From positions 3,453,001-3,517,000 of the forward strand of contig BSDZ01000013.1 of NCBI GenBank assembly GCA_030268105.1: a stretch of DNA of 64,000 nt, written 5' to 3'. Below are positions 44,435 to 57,700 of the stretch, in pieces. Position numbers and translations under genes: made by a program. How positions within the stretch are numbered: position 1 is the first letter of the stretch; each line of letters starts with the position of its first letter. Below the pieces are notes generated by a model that was not told where the DNA came from, did no database searches, and saw nothing but the letters and a program-made list of their open reading frames with translations. The DNA comes from Volvox africanus (taxonomy: Eukaryota; Chlorophyta; Chlorophyceae; Chlamydomonadales; Volvocaceae).

Positions 44435-44945
44435 CTGTCTGCGGTTTTGATGCACTAGGTAGCGACGGCCAGGTGGGTTCTCATCCTGGTTTTGGCATGT
44501 CTGTATATGTTTGTCATTAAGGAAGGAAGGAAAGTACTTTATCGTGGGAAAACATGAAAATTTGAGTCGTATTTCATGACAAGCAGATTAGGTGAACTGA
44601 TATTGTTGAAGATGGGTTACAGATTTATATATACAGGAATTGGGCTCCACCCTGCCACGCTGTATGTGTTCGAGAATCGTCGGGGTACAGCATACAGTTA
44701 CATATAAATATCCCCTTGCTAGTATCTGTATATATCCAGTTACAAGTAGAATCAAAATATATGATATGTGTACACTAGTTAGGTTTTTGAGAAGTAGAAT
44801 CGACAATTTGATTTAAAAAGTCAATAACCCGATATATATACATGTTTATGTAGGGTTTATAGGGGTATATATATCATTATAGGGTTCCTTATTATTATGT
44901 ATTATATAAATATATGATTTATTTATTATATTGTATATTATTTAT
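44435..44945. other. AT-rich intergenic stretch
   Basis: TATATA and TTAT-rich simple sequence between two retroelement remnants; no gene was seen. Confidence 0.5.
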
Positions 44946-45290
44946 AGGGCTTTGACCTGTGGAGCGGTTAACAACATTTATGATAGCAAACTCCGCCGCA
45001 GTGACGTAGGTATCCCAACCAGACAGGGTGCGACCAGGTAAATATCGCAGCATGTTGCACAAAGTGCGTTTAGTGGGTTCAGTTTGCCCATCCTACTGCA
45101 GGTGATCTGCCGTGCTCAGGTTGACACGCATGCCACCTAGCTTGCCAAGCGCTTCCCAAGATTTAGATGTGAACTGACCTCACACGGTCCAAAACCATGG
45201 TTTTAGGCAGGAACGCCATGCAACTAAACCACATTATCAAGAAGTAGGCGTGCAGTTTGCTCATCAGTGTAAGAAAGAGCTCGCGAGTCA
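44946..45290 (-). pseudogene. Ty3/gypsy integrase fragment, same family as the left edge
   Basis: The minus strand reads DEQTARLLLDNVV, stop, LHGVP, then GQFTSKSWEALGKLGGMRVN, NLSTADHLQ, stop, DGQTEPTKRTLCNMLRYLPG, WDTYVTAAEFA and NRSTGQSP. The last blocks match the start of the element at position 3, so both belong to one gypsy family. Several stops and small frameshifts show long inactivity. It overlaps the part of integrase lying just upstream of copy 1. Confidence 0.8.
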
Positions 45291-46313
45291 ACGTCAGGAC
45301 ATCCTGATCATTATCATGATACTACACTTGGCTCGAGACACTTTTGTACTTCTTGAGCGCAATCAACCACTGAATTATACTTTCTTTAGTTAACATAGCT
45401 TGTAACGACTGGAGTGTCGTCCAAGTCAATCTGTCGAGCCGTGTGTAGTGCCTAGATTAAGATGCCAAGCCTCAGCGAGCAGGAGCTAATTCCCGCAGCT
45501 CACGGACGAACAGCAAGCTGGAGGCATCCCTCGTGAAGCCCTTTCAAGGCCAAGCCGACTCTCCATAGCCGAGTGACACTGCGGTGTGGTGCGATGGTGT
45601 GGTGTGACTGGTGCTACTGATAATAAAGAGGCCCATTCGGCGGTAGTGATTTAACAGCAGCCTTGAAGAATATGAACACATGATGGCGATACACCCCGCA
45701 ATACGGAGCCCCACAATATAGGGTAGGGATATCCAGGACATCGTGAGGTAAAACATACACTGTACGGCCACGTACACGGATGAAATGGATCCACATCATC
45801 GCACATGAACCACATTCCTGACTTGCGGTTCATCTCATCCATTCACACATACAAGCTAGCAGCACAGTTATATGAAATCAATGAACAGGGATTTGAAAGT
45901 AATTGATTATCCCGCCACATTTTGACTCAGTCCACGCACAATTTGGCTCTCAGAGCATGCATTTGTGCTGCGCAACCGCACATCCATACGGATTGACTAG
46001 ATAATCAACGTGGCGCGTGTTTGTAGACTTAATGAACTGACCTGTACGTGTGCCGCACCCAAAGTCTGCAGCCATATTGCCCCCGCCGCCACAACAACTC
46101 TACCAGCCAGAAGTTGCATAGGCAGGCGTCAGCAACGTATAGGAAACTATAGGAAACTATGCAAACAGTAACGTAATTCAATACACAACTCAATAGTGAC
46201 CTGCCAGCCCAAGGACAGCATACAGTCACGTGTGCATGTTTGGGCGCATTTCAATAGGCATCAACAAATTCTGGGGATGTCGTTGAGGGCGGCGTCCTCT
46301 GTCACTGCGGCCT
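45291..46313. other. Intergenic stretch, no gene recognised
   Basis: Possible further decayed retroelement sequence borders 45290. Only short open frames without domains are present. Confidence 0.4.
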
Positions 46314-46552
46314 TTATTTGCCCCACACAGGCAGCAGGTTGCCGGTCTGCGCATAATAACCCACACCAGCGGAAAGGAGGGACCCAGCAAGCATGTATTC
46401 TTTTACTTTATTGATTGCAATAAGAGCGGACCCTTTTAGAAATCGCTCCGCATCAGAAGGCCAATAGTACGAATGACAGATGCAACTGCGGCCGTAGCTG
46501 TGCATGCTGTGTATTATTATTGTGGCTTTTACTTACGGTACCCTGCTGACAT
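46314..46552 (-). CDS. Candidate 44-aa membrane microprotein
   Basis: Two exons on the minus strand, 46537-46552 and 46314-46432, join in phase 1 across a 104-bp intron (donor C/GTAAGT, acceptor CTAAAAG). The start ATG is at 46552; the peptide begins MSAGYRSALIAINKVKEYML, continues with AGSLLSAGVGYYAQTG and ends NLLPVWGK. Two basic residues before a roughly 20-residue hydrophobic segment suggest a small single-pass protein, perhaps an organelle inner-membrane complex subunit. An alternative start at 46505 gives a 63-aa peptide without an intron. The AAG acceptor is weak and no homologue is known to me, so this is a candidate only. Confidence 0.4.
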
Positions 46553-49500
46553 GTCAAACCACTAAACAGCCAGGACTCCAAAGGACCAGCCAACCCCACA
46601 GCCTTTCTTCATAAAACCAAACCTTTTCCCCGTACTGTGTTTTTCCACATCTACATACTGCCATATCACGCGTGGCGTAGGTCAATGTATGGCGGATATC
46701 ATGTACTGCATGTGTTCGTGCTATGAGGGGAACCAACCGCTAAAGGAACTGGTCGTTGTAAGGAACCACTGCCAAACGCTTCGTCCAGTATGTGCGTAAA
46801 TAGCACGCATGATGAGGAGCAGAGGTGTGATTATGAAGTACAGGCGGAAACGAAAAAGGCGCGAGTATATGTGATATTCCATCATCAAGGGATGAGTATG
46901 CCTACAAGAGACCTATCACCATATAGGGCCCACAGGTCATCCAGCAAGCCTAGACGTGCACTGCTGACACACGCACTCTTGGACATGTTGTCATACACTG
47001 TTGCCCTTGGCTTACTGTGCCGCTGTGTATTCGCCCTTGCCTGCACATGCACAAAAACATACACCATTTCATGTATATGTTTATGTGCCACGTCCACCAT
47101 GATTGGCGAGGAAACATTCACAAACTGCTTCATCTTTATATTATTAGTTATCTTTCAACCCCTCAATACCACACTACCAACCGTAACATGCACACGCATA
47201 TTTCGTAAGGCTTTACCCTTTTCCTTTCACCCTTTCCAATCCACAGCTGCAAACATATAAACACACGCGCGAAGGCTGTCACAGAAGGTCAGTCCCTGCA
47301 ACTCCCACCAGATACCCTACCTGATGTCCAAGAAGGAAAGACGCAACAAATTGCACCTTCAGGGCACACTACTTGACGTTTCTCCCTCCGCCTTCCCTTA
47401 ACAGTGCGTCTGCACAACACCTCTGCGTGCACCAGCTGGCGCATACGGGAAGGTGGCCGGTAAAGGAACAATCCCAGGGCTGATCGGCCAGCAGGCGAAC
47501 CTGATAGGGATGCAAAGCACTCCCTCCAACCCTATGCACAACAGAGAAAACACATGCATGCACCACAACCACGCACTTTCCCCGGCACCGTTGGTTTCAT
47601 TGGTTCCCCGGGCCCTATGTCATTTATCGATGGGCATCCCTTGCACAGTTGTTACCATGACACCGTCTTTCAGATGATCAGGAATTTGCAAAACCGGCAT
47701 TAATTTCACCGGTGAGGAGTCGGCTGCAGCTTTCTGCCAGCCGGTAATGACTCATGGGTCATCATGTTAGGGTACTGGTAAACAATATCTCACAACTTTC
47801 ATCATTATGGCTCTACAGCCCCCATTACCATTGCAGCCATAACTGCAAGCGCCAAGGCACTGTTGTCACTGTCATCATCATTTCCTGCTGCCACTGCTGC
47901 CACCGCCTTTAATGACAACACCAACACCCAAGGCTACTGGCAGGCCGGTGTGGACGCCTACTCTTGCCCCCTCCCCTTCCCCTCGTCTTTCTCAATCTGC
48001 TCCTCGATCAAAGGGATTCAGATAATAACGGTCCACATGTTTAGATGGCCCGGTGTTGTGACATGAGCTCGTCAACGACAACAGGATTCATGCAAAGGGC
48101 AATATCCCAATAGGCAGCTCCGCTTGTCGGATCCATATGGCCAGTACGAGGGGACTTTGCCGCCGCCGCCGCCACCACCACCACCACCACCACCACCACC
48201 ATCACCACCACTGCCACTACCACCACTGCCACTACCATCACTGCCACTACCATCACTGCCACCACCACCAACCCCCCCCCCCGCCAGCACACACACCCCC
48301 CGCCACCGGCCCCCCACCCCCATCTGCTGCCGCAGTCGCATATTGATTAGCAGTACCCCACAGCACCACTCCGTCGAGTTACTCTTTCATGCCACGTCGT
48401 ATTTTTGGGTTGCTTAGGCATCGATAGCGAACAGGCATACGGAACCTCATAAGGCCTCTTTGTAGGGAATGATGCGGCATGTAATATCTGCGCTTTGCTA
48501 GGCTGTTTTGTTGAAAAGAATCAGGTAATAGGGACGTTTATCAGCTACATGTGCCATCCTCCCCTCCACGGCCCTCATCACCGCGTTTTCCAGTCTAATC
48601 CTTTAAAACACTCATTTACACCAGGGGCCTGCCACATCCGATATATTCTCAACACCTCGTCGTCCCCTCCCTCCTTCCCCTTCGCGCCTCCCTCCCTCCT
48701 CCACTCCCCCTCACAAAAGCCATGGCTTGGGTAGGCTCAATAATCTCAAAAAACATTCAAACATAATCTTTTTTCATTTTCCCTCGCCTTTTTTTACCGT
48801 TTGTTGATGGATGACACAAGCACATGAGAGCCCCTGACACTGCAATGGCCCAATCCGCCTTCCGCCTTCCGCCTTTCGCCTTCCGCCTTCCTGCCAACCT
48901 TGCTTCACCACAGTTACCGCCACACACATACGCAAGCACACAGATTCACTATCCATGTGCGAACACACACACACACTCGCGCAATCAATATAGGTGGAAG
49001 GTCAAACACACCCTTTTGTGTTCCCTTCCATGTACCTAACGCCGTCTGTTACCTTCTCCAAGTCCTTGAGGTAGGCCCCCTGGCAAAACGCCTCTTCAGA
49101 TTTTAAACTTTCCCAGCAGAGGGGCATCCAGTAGCAGTGGCTCGTGGCAGCCTCCAAAATTTCCACTTCCATACACACTTACACTCTTTTCCTGGCACTT
49201 ATCGCTCCGAACGTCCAGTTCTTCTCCGTTCTCTTATCCAGGGCTTCTGTGACTCAGCACCAGTGCCCGCTCCCAGCCCTCACCCCACTTTTGCAGCACC
49301 GACATACACACGATTAGGAATAACACAGCATACACGCGTAACCAGCAGATACTCCCAGGGCCATATGCGGTTCCTCACGACACCCGCCAGTCAGGCCCCC
49401 AGACCACACGATTGACCCAGACCACCCCCCTCTTGCTCTGCAGCGAAGGGCATTAGCTGCCCCCAACATCCCCTCCTGTTGGGGAAGTGTCTCGCAGACT

Positions 49501-50855
49501 TGCTGTCTTTCACCATCCCTTCTTCGCCCTCCTCCTCCTTCCCTCCTCCTCCGTCCTCCTCCATCCTTGCCTCTGGTACTTGGGGTAGGAGCAGGAGAAG
49601 ACCCGAACGGTGGTCCCTTTGAGCCCGGTAAGCAAGTACGTACACCCAAGCAAATGTCCCTTTGTCAAATCCTTTGCCTCTTCGCAACTGGTGGCCTGAA
49701 TGATGGACACACACAACTGTCCTGTAAATGTCTGCCAACACGTCCATGTATAAAATATGACATGTTGAACGTGTATCCGTCGTACCAGGAGGCCCCCGCC
49801 TCAGCCCGCACCTTAGCCCGGATTTGAATCCGATTGCTTCTCTCGGTCGGTTCAGAGACCGCCACAAAATCCCTAAACCCTCATGGTTTTGGGGTACGAC
49901 AAAAACAAAGGAAATCACGCCAGCCGTTAATTGACTTGGCGGTGAACAATACATGCGTGATTCAGTTGTAACCAACCCTAAGTTATCAGGAGAAAAACAG
50001 CAGTATATATCACCACCCCTGTTCTCCTTTCCTTCTTGACTAACATCTCACGTGAAATTGTGATGTAGCATCTCCCTAACTCCACCATCTCCCTTTCTAA
50101 CCCCTCTCAGGGATTTGGTGCTCCCCATGAAAAGCTCCCAGAGCCCCTTCCGGTAAGACTGTACGACAGGACGTACAAAACGCCCACGCCCCTGTGCTTG
50201 TCACGGCAAAGTAGATAGGTAAGACAAAACGCGCAAATATGCACCATACGCCCGAGTTACTGGCTCTCATCCCGCAGTCCCTAAGCAATCGTCCCTCCAC
50301 GGGCAGAACCCGCTTGGCCAGATCTCTGAATTCCGCACGTTCCCCCCAACAAACCACCCCAGCCCTCGCCCCTCCCCTCTTTCCCCCCTTCCCCTGCCTC
50401 TTTCCCACTTTCTCCTGGCCCTGGCCCTGCCCGAGCGCAATTGTTAAACACAGCTCTCCTCACCACGACACTGCCCCCTCACTCAGTTATCAACCTCCAC
50501 CCCAGCCAACACAAACACATGCCAGAGCCGTCGCGACGGATCACCCACCGCACGACGCATCCACCAGCCCCGCTCGCCCCGCAAAACCTGTCGTGCGTCC
50601 ACTGTATGTCTTCTCACTGAGGTCACCACTACCGCCTCAGCGCGGTCCGCTCCTGCCTCCCAAGCCCCAAGCCCCTCTTGCCCACCCAAAATGCCACCGT
50701 AGCCATCGTGCGCTTGCCGCGTGCCACCACCTTCTCAACGTGACTCTTATTAAATCCACACCGTTTCGCACGACAGCACGACGTCTTCGAACGTATGTAG
50801 GTTCAGCCCCAAAACTAAGCTGGCCGAGCTGCAAGTGCGTGGTGCCAAGTGACAC
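46553..50855. other. Stretch with scattered minus-strand coding-like segments
   Basis: No complete gene was resolved. Coherent minus-strand segments occur at about 50230-50340 (DLAKRVLPVEGRLLRDCG, which would join the exon ending at 50860 in phase), about 49560-49700 (ATSCEEAKDLTKGHLLGCTY), about 49730-49860, and 48041-48150 (DPTSGAAYWDIALCMNPVVV, ending SQHRAI, stop). They may be downstream exons of the MYND gene or of another minus-strand gene. A CCA/CAC repeat lies at 48163-48260. Plus-strand frames here are low-complexity. Confidence 0.4.
48163..48260. repeat. CCA trinucleotide-rich repeat
   Basis: CCG then CCA/CCACTG units; the minus strand would encode a Gly or Val run if translated. 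Simple sequence. Confidence 0.8.
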
Positions 50856-51699
50856 TTACTTGATGTGCAGCAGGTGCAGGCTAGGGTCGTCACCGTGATA
50901 GAAGTGGGGTAACAGACGAACTTGCTGCTCGAGGCTTTCTTGTCGGCAGACGAAAAGCGCTGGCAGCATAGTGCGGGAAATGTAGTGCAGCGCGAAGTGG
51001 AGCGCCAGCGAGGACCGGAAGCTGGTATCCGTAAATGCCATCAAAGGTGTTGAGGCTCTCGTACAGCGTCGCACTCCTATAGCCGACCGACACACGGGTC
51101 CCGCATCTGCTCGCCTCCGCCCAATCCACACCTCATTCACTCACCCACCCACTTCACACAGCACTTGGCCTTATGTCCTGTGTGCCAGTGCATCGCCTGG
51201 CAGTGGCGGCTGCAGTACCACACCTGTGTGCAGCGGGGACATGCGGCCAACCGCAGCTGGGCCTCATGCAGCCCCGATAGGTTCATGCAGCAAGGGTTAC
51301 TGCAAGTCCGCAGCATGATGCTCTGTGAGGGAGGCACCCAGAAGAACTGGTCTCCACCGCCACCGCCTCCACCACCAGCTGCCGATGCCGATGCCGATGC
51401 GGCTGTGGTTGCAGTTGCGGTGGTGGCCGCTGCGCCCGATGGGGACCCGGCATTGCGTTTCGATGACAGGCCTTTCAAGAGCAGGTCGAAAAGGACCTTG
51501 TCGGCCGCGGAGCCGTACTCCGAGACCAAAACCTGCGAATAGGCGACGGAAAGGATGGTTGGATGGGGTTGGATGGGGCCGTGACGAGTGGCTGCAGCGT
51601 TGTTGTAACTTCGCCTCTATAAAGTGTGGGCTCATGGGCACGTGTTTTCCCCAACGCTAATCCAGTCCCCCTTCCCTCCTCCCCCATGCGCGCGCGCAT

Positions 51700-51732
<33 letters not shown>

Positions 51733-54700
51733 GACAAACAAGCACACCCTACCTGCAGCGCTCGTGTCGGCACCACCGCCGGCCCCGGTGGCGGCGGCAG
51801 ACTCGACCACGCACCGCCCGGAGCTGCCGCCTGCAGCAACGCAACTGAACGCGGCGGCCGGCCGCGGCACGTTTCCACCTCACCACCGCCGCCGCCGACA
51901 ACTGCAGCCGCGTCCTCGTCGCCATCGCCATCAGCAGCGGCGCTGCCGGCGGCGGCGGGGCCGCTGTCCTCCCCGTCCTCCGACAAGATGTTCGCCGCCT
52001 CAGCCGCTACTTCTTCATCACCGACCATTGCCCATTGGTAAGCACGGCCCTCGGGGTTTGCGGAAATGACGGTGAAGCGGCGAATGCGGCTGAACAGGGG
52101 CCCCTGGACAGGGCCATGGCCGCCGCCGGAATGCTGCGGGGCTGACTGTGGCGGCGGTGGTGGTGGCTGCACCGTCCCCGTCCCCCCCGGATACGGCAGC
52201 TGTTCAAGTTCCGCTGGATCGATGGTGGCGGAGGGAATACCAAAGCTTTCTGGAACCAGCCAGCCGTACTGTACGCCACAAACCGAGACAGAAAGGAGGC
52301 TGGAGAGGAGTACGGGGAACGGGGGTCCGCGTAGTCGGGACAAACGACCGTTGGTTTCGGAGCTGGTCTGCTGCCGCTGGAGCTGTAAGCCGTGTACCAG
52401 GAGCTAATTAGCGCCAGGGAGGGACGGCGGGATTCGGGGACGGAGGAAGGGAAGGAACGGAAGTCAACAAACCGTGAAAACGATGCGCAGGACATATGGA
52501 AGATATTCACATGGTAGGAGCCCCACATAGACGCCCAGGTTAAGTAGTCCTTTTGACCTGTACCGCTCAAGCCCCTAACGCATTCCTTGCAGATACGGAA
52601 AGCAAACCCACCTGTACTGCCCTTGCCAGCAACTGCTGCGGCTGAAGACTGTCAATCAACGCTGACCAGTCGGGATGCGGCGCACGGCGGTTCAGATCGG
52701 AGACCGTTACCAGTAACCGAAACAACGTATGCAGTGTATCGGCGCAACGCGACAGTACGACCCAGGAACGCTCCTCGCCATACAAGATCGACGACGATGT
52801 GACGCCAGGCGGGGAGGACCAGGGAGTCTGCCGCATTGACGGCGGTAGCAGCGCCGCCGTATTGGCGGCGGCCGCGTCGCCGCCGCCTCCTGCACCGCCA
52901 AGGCTATTGACAATGCTGCCGCGCGCCACGGGTCGCACGGATAGCTGACCCGCACGTGAGAGGTCCATAGATTGCCGCCGCCGCATGTCGGTCTTGCCGT
53001 ACGATGGCGGCGACGCCGCTGCTGAAGCCGCAGCCGGCTGCTGCTGGAGTTCGATGCTACCGCGTCGACTGTCCGCCTGAAGGTGCGGATTTGACTGGAA
53101 GATGGGACGAACGCTGGCTCGTGGGTGGTGGGAGCGCTGGCTGGCGGCGGCGGCGCCACTGCTGCCGTTGCCGCTGCCGCATGCAGCGGGCGGATCACCA
53201 AACAGGCTGCCGCTTCCGTCATCGTTGATCACCTCCTGCGCAAGAGCATCCACCAAATCCGACAACGGCCCCGACAGCCACCATAGGGCAAATGGCAGTA
53301 GCTGTGCCAGCGGCAGTAGCTCCGTCGCTTCGCGTTCGAAGGACCGTCGGCGGCGTGTTGTCGCCGTTGACGATGAAATGGACCCCGATGAGACGCTCTG
53401 CCTTCCATCTTTTCCACCGTTCTCCTCTCCGTCCTCCGCTGCGCCGTCTTCATGGCCGTCACTGACGTCGCCGTCAGGGTACTTGCCGCCGCCATAGCCG
53501 TCGTCACTGCCGCCACCAACTTTGCCACAGCTGGTAGTCCAGTCCAAAGCATTGCCCATGGCGTCCATATGAATATTGGCCGCCGCCGCCACCCGGCCCT
53601 CGTGCACTTCAATGAACCGTCGGGCAAGCATCGAAACCGTGTCCAACAGGTCAACTGCCAGCGGAAGGATCAATGGCCGGCCAGAGGGGTAACTGCTCGC
53701 GCCGCTTGTGCCACTGTTGCGGCGGCTGCTGCGCCCGCCAGCGCTGTCATTGGAGGGCCGCCCTGGGCCAGCAGTGACGCCACCGCCTTCGGCCGCTGCC
53801 TGATGCGCCGACGGTGCCGTAGTGCCGTATGCAACCCAGTCAGGCACAAGGCCGCGACCTAGCGGTGGGCCGGCGTGTTGGCCAGAGTTGGGAGCGGTAG
53901 ATGCTGCGGTGGACGGGTTGATAGACGCGCATTGCTGTACAATGAGGGTGAGGCTGCGGCGGGAGTTGGGCGGTTGTACGGCAGGCATGGGGTACTCCAG
54001 GGGGTGTGGGCAGGCCAGGTTGACGCAGGCAATGATCTACGGATGAGCCCCCGAGGTCGGTGCCATGGGGGTTGGGGAAACGCGATGCGGCGGGGCAGGG
54101 GAAGAGGTTCAAAAATCAGTTAGGCATAACGAAACCTTAGCAACCATAACGGCCTGCATGTGCAGCTCCTAGGAACGCACAAACATACACATAGACATGC
54201 ACCTCTCACCCGCCCTTTGCGGTCTCCACCCTCACTCTCTCCCCATCTCCCTCCCGCCAACTCTCCTTCCCGCCGAACGCGCACCAGCTTCCGTAACGTG
54301 AGGAAGATGTAACCGTCCCTGCTCAGCAGCAGCTGCTGTAGAGCCGGTACCGAAGACATCACGGCAGTCAACAGCACCCGCAACGTCTCCAGGCGGCATG
54401 TCAGCGCCGCTGCTCGCAGTACGGCTTCCAGGGCGGGCAGGAGGCCCGCGTGGGCGGCGTAGGCCACCGCAGCGACACCTGTGGCAGGTTAGAGGAAAGG
54501 TTTCACAGAACGCAACCCGCGGACACGCCGGCACGGAGTGTTGTGATGTAAATGCGCAGTTTGATACACCTGGTGTGTGTGTGTGTGTGGAGGAGGTTAG
54601 ACCCAGAGGAACCGTTAGCGGAGATAATTGCCCGACCAACTGACCGCCCGACTGACTGACCGACCAACTAGGACATGACTGCGCCCTCCCTCCCCCTGGT

Positions 54701-57700
54701 GTGTGCGTGTGTGGAGGAGGTTAGACCCAGAGGAACCGTTAGCGGAGATAATTGCCCGACCAACTGACCGCCCGACTGACTGACCGACCAACTAGGACAT
54801 GACTGCGCCCTCCCTCCCCCCTGCCTGCTGCCCGTTTATGCCACCCACCCCTGCCCCACCCCACTCACCCAGCCTTAGGTCATCTCCGATGGAGGTACAC
54901 AGCTCCAGCAGCTGCTCGTGGCACCTCTCCACCGCCCTCAGAGTGAGCGGATCCTTGTCCGGGTCGGGGTGCAGAAACGCAGAGTAGCACAACAGCGCAG
55001 CCTGGGGGAGCCAATTAACAAACAACAAATAACAAATCATAAGGAAAGCCATAATAAATTATAAAGATAACGTAAATACAATATAACTTCTATTGATTTA
55101 CTATGGAATAAGGAATATGGGTGTTCATTGACGTAATGCTCTGGGCCGCTGGGCCCTATCCCCTCCATACGCCCTCTGATTTCTGAATACGTACAAACCC
55201 TGTCCCATCCCTCTCTCCCCCTATACATACACAAGCACACAGACACGCACCTGGAAACTGTCCAGAAGTAGTGCGGTGTGTTTGGGAGGTGGGGGTACAA
55301 ACGCCCCGAGCGGCCCCGAGCTCTCCTCCCCAGCGATGGCGGAGGCGGAGGGGGAGCGGGAAGGGGGCTTCTGGGCGGCGGTGTTCCGGTCTGAGGCTGG
55401 GTTGGCGCGAGCCTGTGCCGCTGCGTCGTCCTAGGTTGCAAAAAGGGCCGGGGGATAGAAGGGGAGGGAGTAGACGAGGAGGCAACATGTGTATTTGTAC
55501 ATCTGTGTGTGTGTGTGTGTTGGCTGACGCTTCAACGATTGGGTTGTGAAGCAATCAACCAGAGATGTGAAGGAAACGAAACATACCCCTGGGGCACCAT
55601 CTGTCAGGGAAGGGCACCCCTACCCCGTGTGCACATGTGTGCTTGTGATCAACCTGGAGTCTAAAGCATCCCATTAGGGACAACCTAGATGATGCACTTG
55701 GAGCTCCGTGTATTTCTTATTTATTCTTCTACCCCGCCCTGTCTGTAACTCCTTCCTGATCCACACGCCTCTCCACCCCCTCCCTCTCCGTCCCCGGCCC
55801 TCAGCCCTGACCTTAAGAATTGTGTGCAAGGCTACCGCGCAGGAGTGAGCTGCGTGGATGGCAGGGTAGGGTGCCAATTCCGCATCTTGAGTGGCAGCCA
55901 TGGTCTGGCGGCGAACGGCAAACGACGAGAGGAATTGGGCTGCAGTAAGGGACGTATGTACCACGGAGGGCTGAGGGGTCGATTATAGGGGCGAAGACGA
56001 GCTGCAGATACACTTGGAATGGCAAAGAAACCAGAGCGCTAATATATTACATTATATTATATTATAACTTTTGCAGTATATTTCTCATAGGCTGCCTGAG
56101 ATAACTACTCCTGGTCACATGCCCGTGTTTATATACTTATGTATGCATTGCGTACAAAGCTACATCGGGTACAAGTACACGATAGTCGACTCTTCCAAAG
56201 CACATTTACACAACATAAACGCATAAGACACATGACACACACCTTGAGGCCCCGCGCCGTCAGCTGCAGCAGCCGGTTTGCATGTTGCACCGTCACCGAC
56301 GTCAGTTCAACGTCCACCCGCTCGCTGCTTCCGCCGCCGCCGCCGCCACGAGTGACGGCGTTCAGTATGACCTCCAAGGAGCGGCGGCCCCCTCGACCAC
56401 CACCTTGTCGGTTGAAGGACCCCCGAGCTGGGGATACTGCCGCACCCCCTACGTTAGCCAGGTAGGCAGGTGCCCCCGCCGCTGCCACCGCTAAACACAC
56501 CGACAGCAGCAGAGGCAACTCGTCCCTATCCACAGGCCTGTTTAGGTGGTTTGCACCGACGCGTATTCAGATCAGCATTGATATGCCGCTACGTATTTGT
56601 TCGATGTTCAATACGAGGTGTGTATGTGTGGTAGGTAGTATGTGTCATGCGCCACGAGCCATGATCGGTTTGGGAGGCACACACAATTCACGTTTGCTGA
56701 TAACCTGCCTCGGGTTCCCAATGGCCTCACTCCTTACGAGCGCTCTGCCATGGAGGCTTTGACATTGAGCTAGTTATTAATTGGCAATCAAAATACAAAG
56801 TTAAATCCATGGGAGTTGCGAACAAAAACAAAAACGGTTCATGATATAACCCAACTACGACTTACCCGGGCTTATGCAGCAGCGGCGCCGCCGCCGCCAC
56901 CTCCGGCGCCAAGCCATGAGCGCCAGTTAGCAACTCCCCACCATCAAGACGGGCCACCACATGAGCCAGCCAGTCGGCGGCCAGGCTATGAGCCGCTGGC
57001 CCCGAAACCAGCGCCGGCCACGCCGGAGATGTCGTCGAGCCGACGCCAGATGAGCCCAGCAGCGCAGTCAGGGGCGCCAACACGCCGGAGCGGACGTCGG
57101 AGGCAGTGGCGGCGGCGGCGGCGGCAGCGAGAAGATCGGCAACGCTGCCACTGCCTTCGGGTTCCATGGCAGCTAGTACGTCACGTACAAGCAACGGCGG
57201 CGGCGGCCCGGCGGCCGCGGCTTCCTCCGCGCGGGCAGTGAAGTGCCATGTCAGGTGGAAGAGACCCTGGGAGCACATGGTTGTGTGGTGCAGGGGCGGG
57301 TCAGGTGGGGGGCCGGGGCCGACGGAAGGGGATGCCGAATGGGGGCGTGAGCAAACGCCTGCGATTTGTGTGTTTTGGCATCTAATCAAACAGAAACAGA
57401 GTATGGCATCCCTAAAGCTGATTTTTTTCGGTAATACTACATCAAAAGAGACACAGATAGGCAGCCAAACCACTCACCTCCAGAAACACTTCGACTGCAG
57501 CACACAGCTCCAAATAGATTTCCCCCGGCCGCTGCTGTCCCGGACCGGCCCCCACAGCCCCCGCACCCATAAGACCCATGTCCACCGGTGCGCCCGGTGG
57601 CGGGGGCGGCCGCCACGTGAGATACGACGGGTGTACGGCAGCGGCAGCGGCACTAAACCGCTCTACGAGCTTTGTGACGGCGAGCTGTGCGGCAAATGCA

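Noticed and set aside
46790..47260. 156-codon plus-strand frame with hydrophobic runs
   Set aside because: No domain, no splice context, and irregular composition; most likely chance.
50239..50898. 219-codon plus-strand frame rich in Pro and Ser
   Set aside because: Low-complexity composition; the minus strand carries splice-consistent coding sequence in the same place.
52066..54046. Plus-strand open frames opposite MYND-gene exons 12-13
   Set aside because: They are antisense to exons with consistent phase, with low-complexity composition caused by GC bias.
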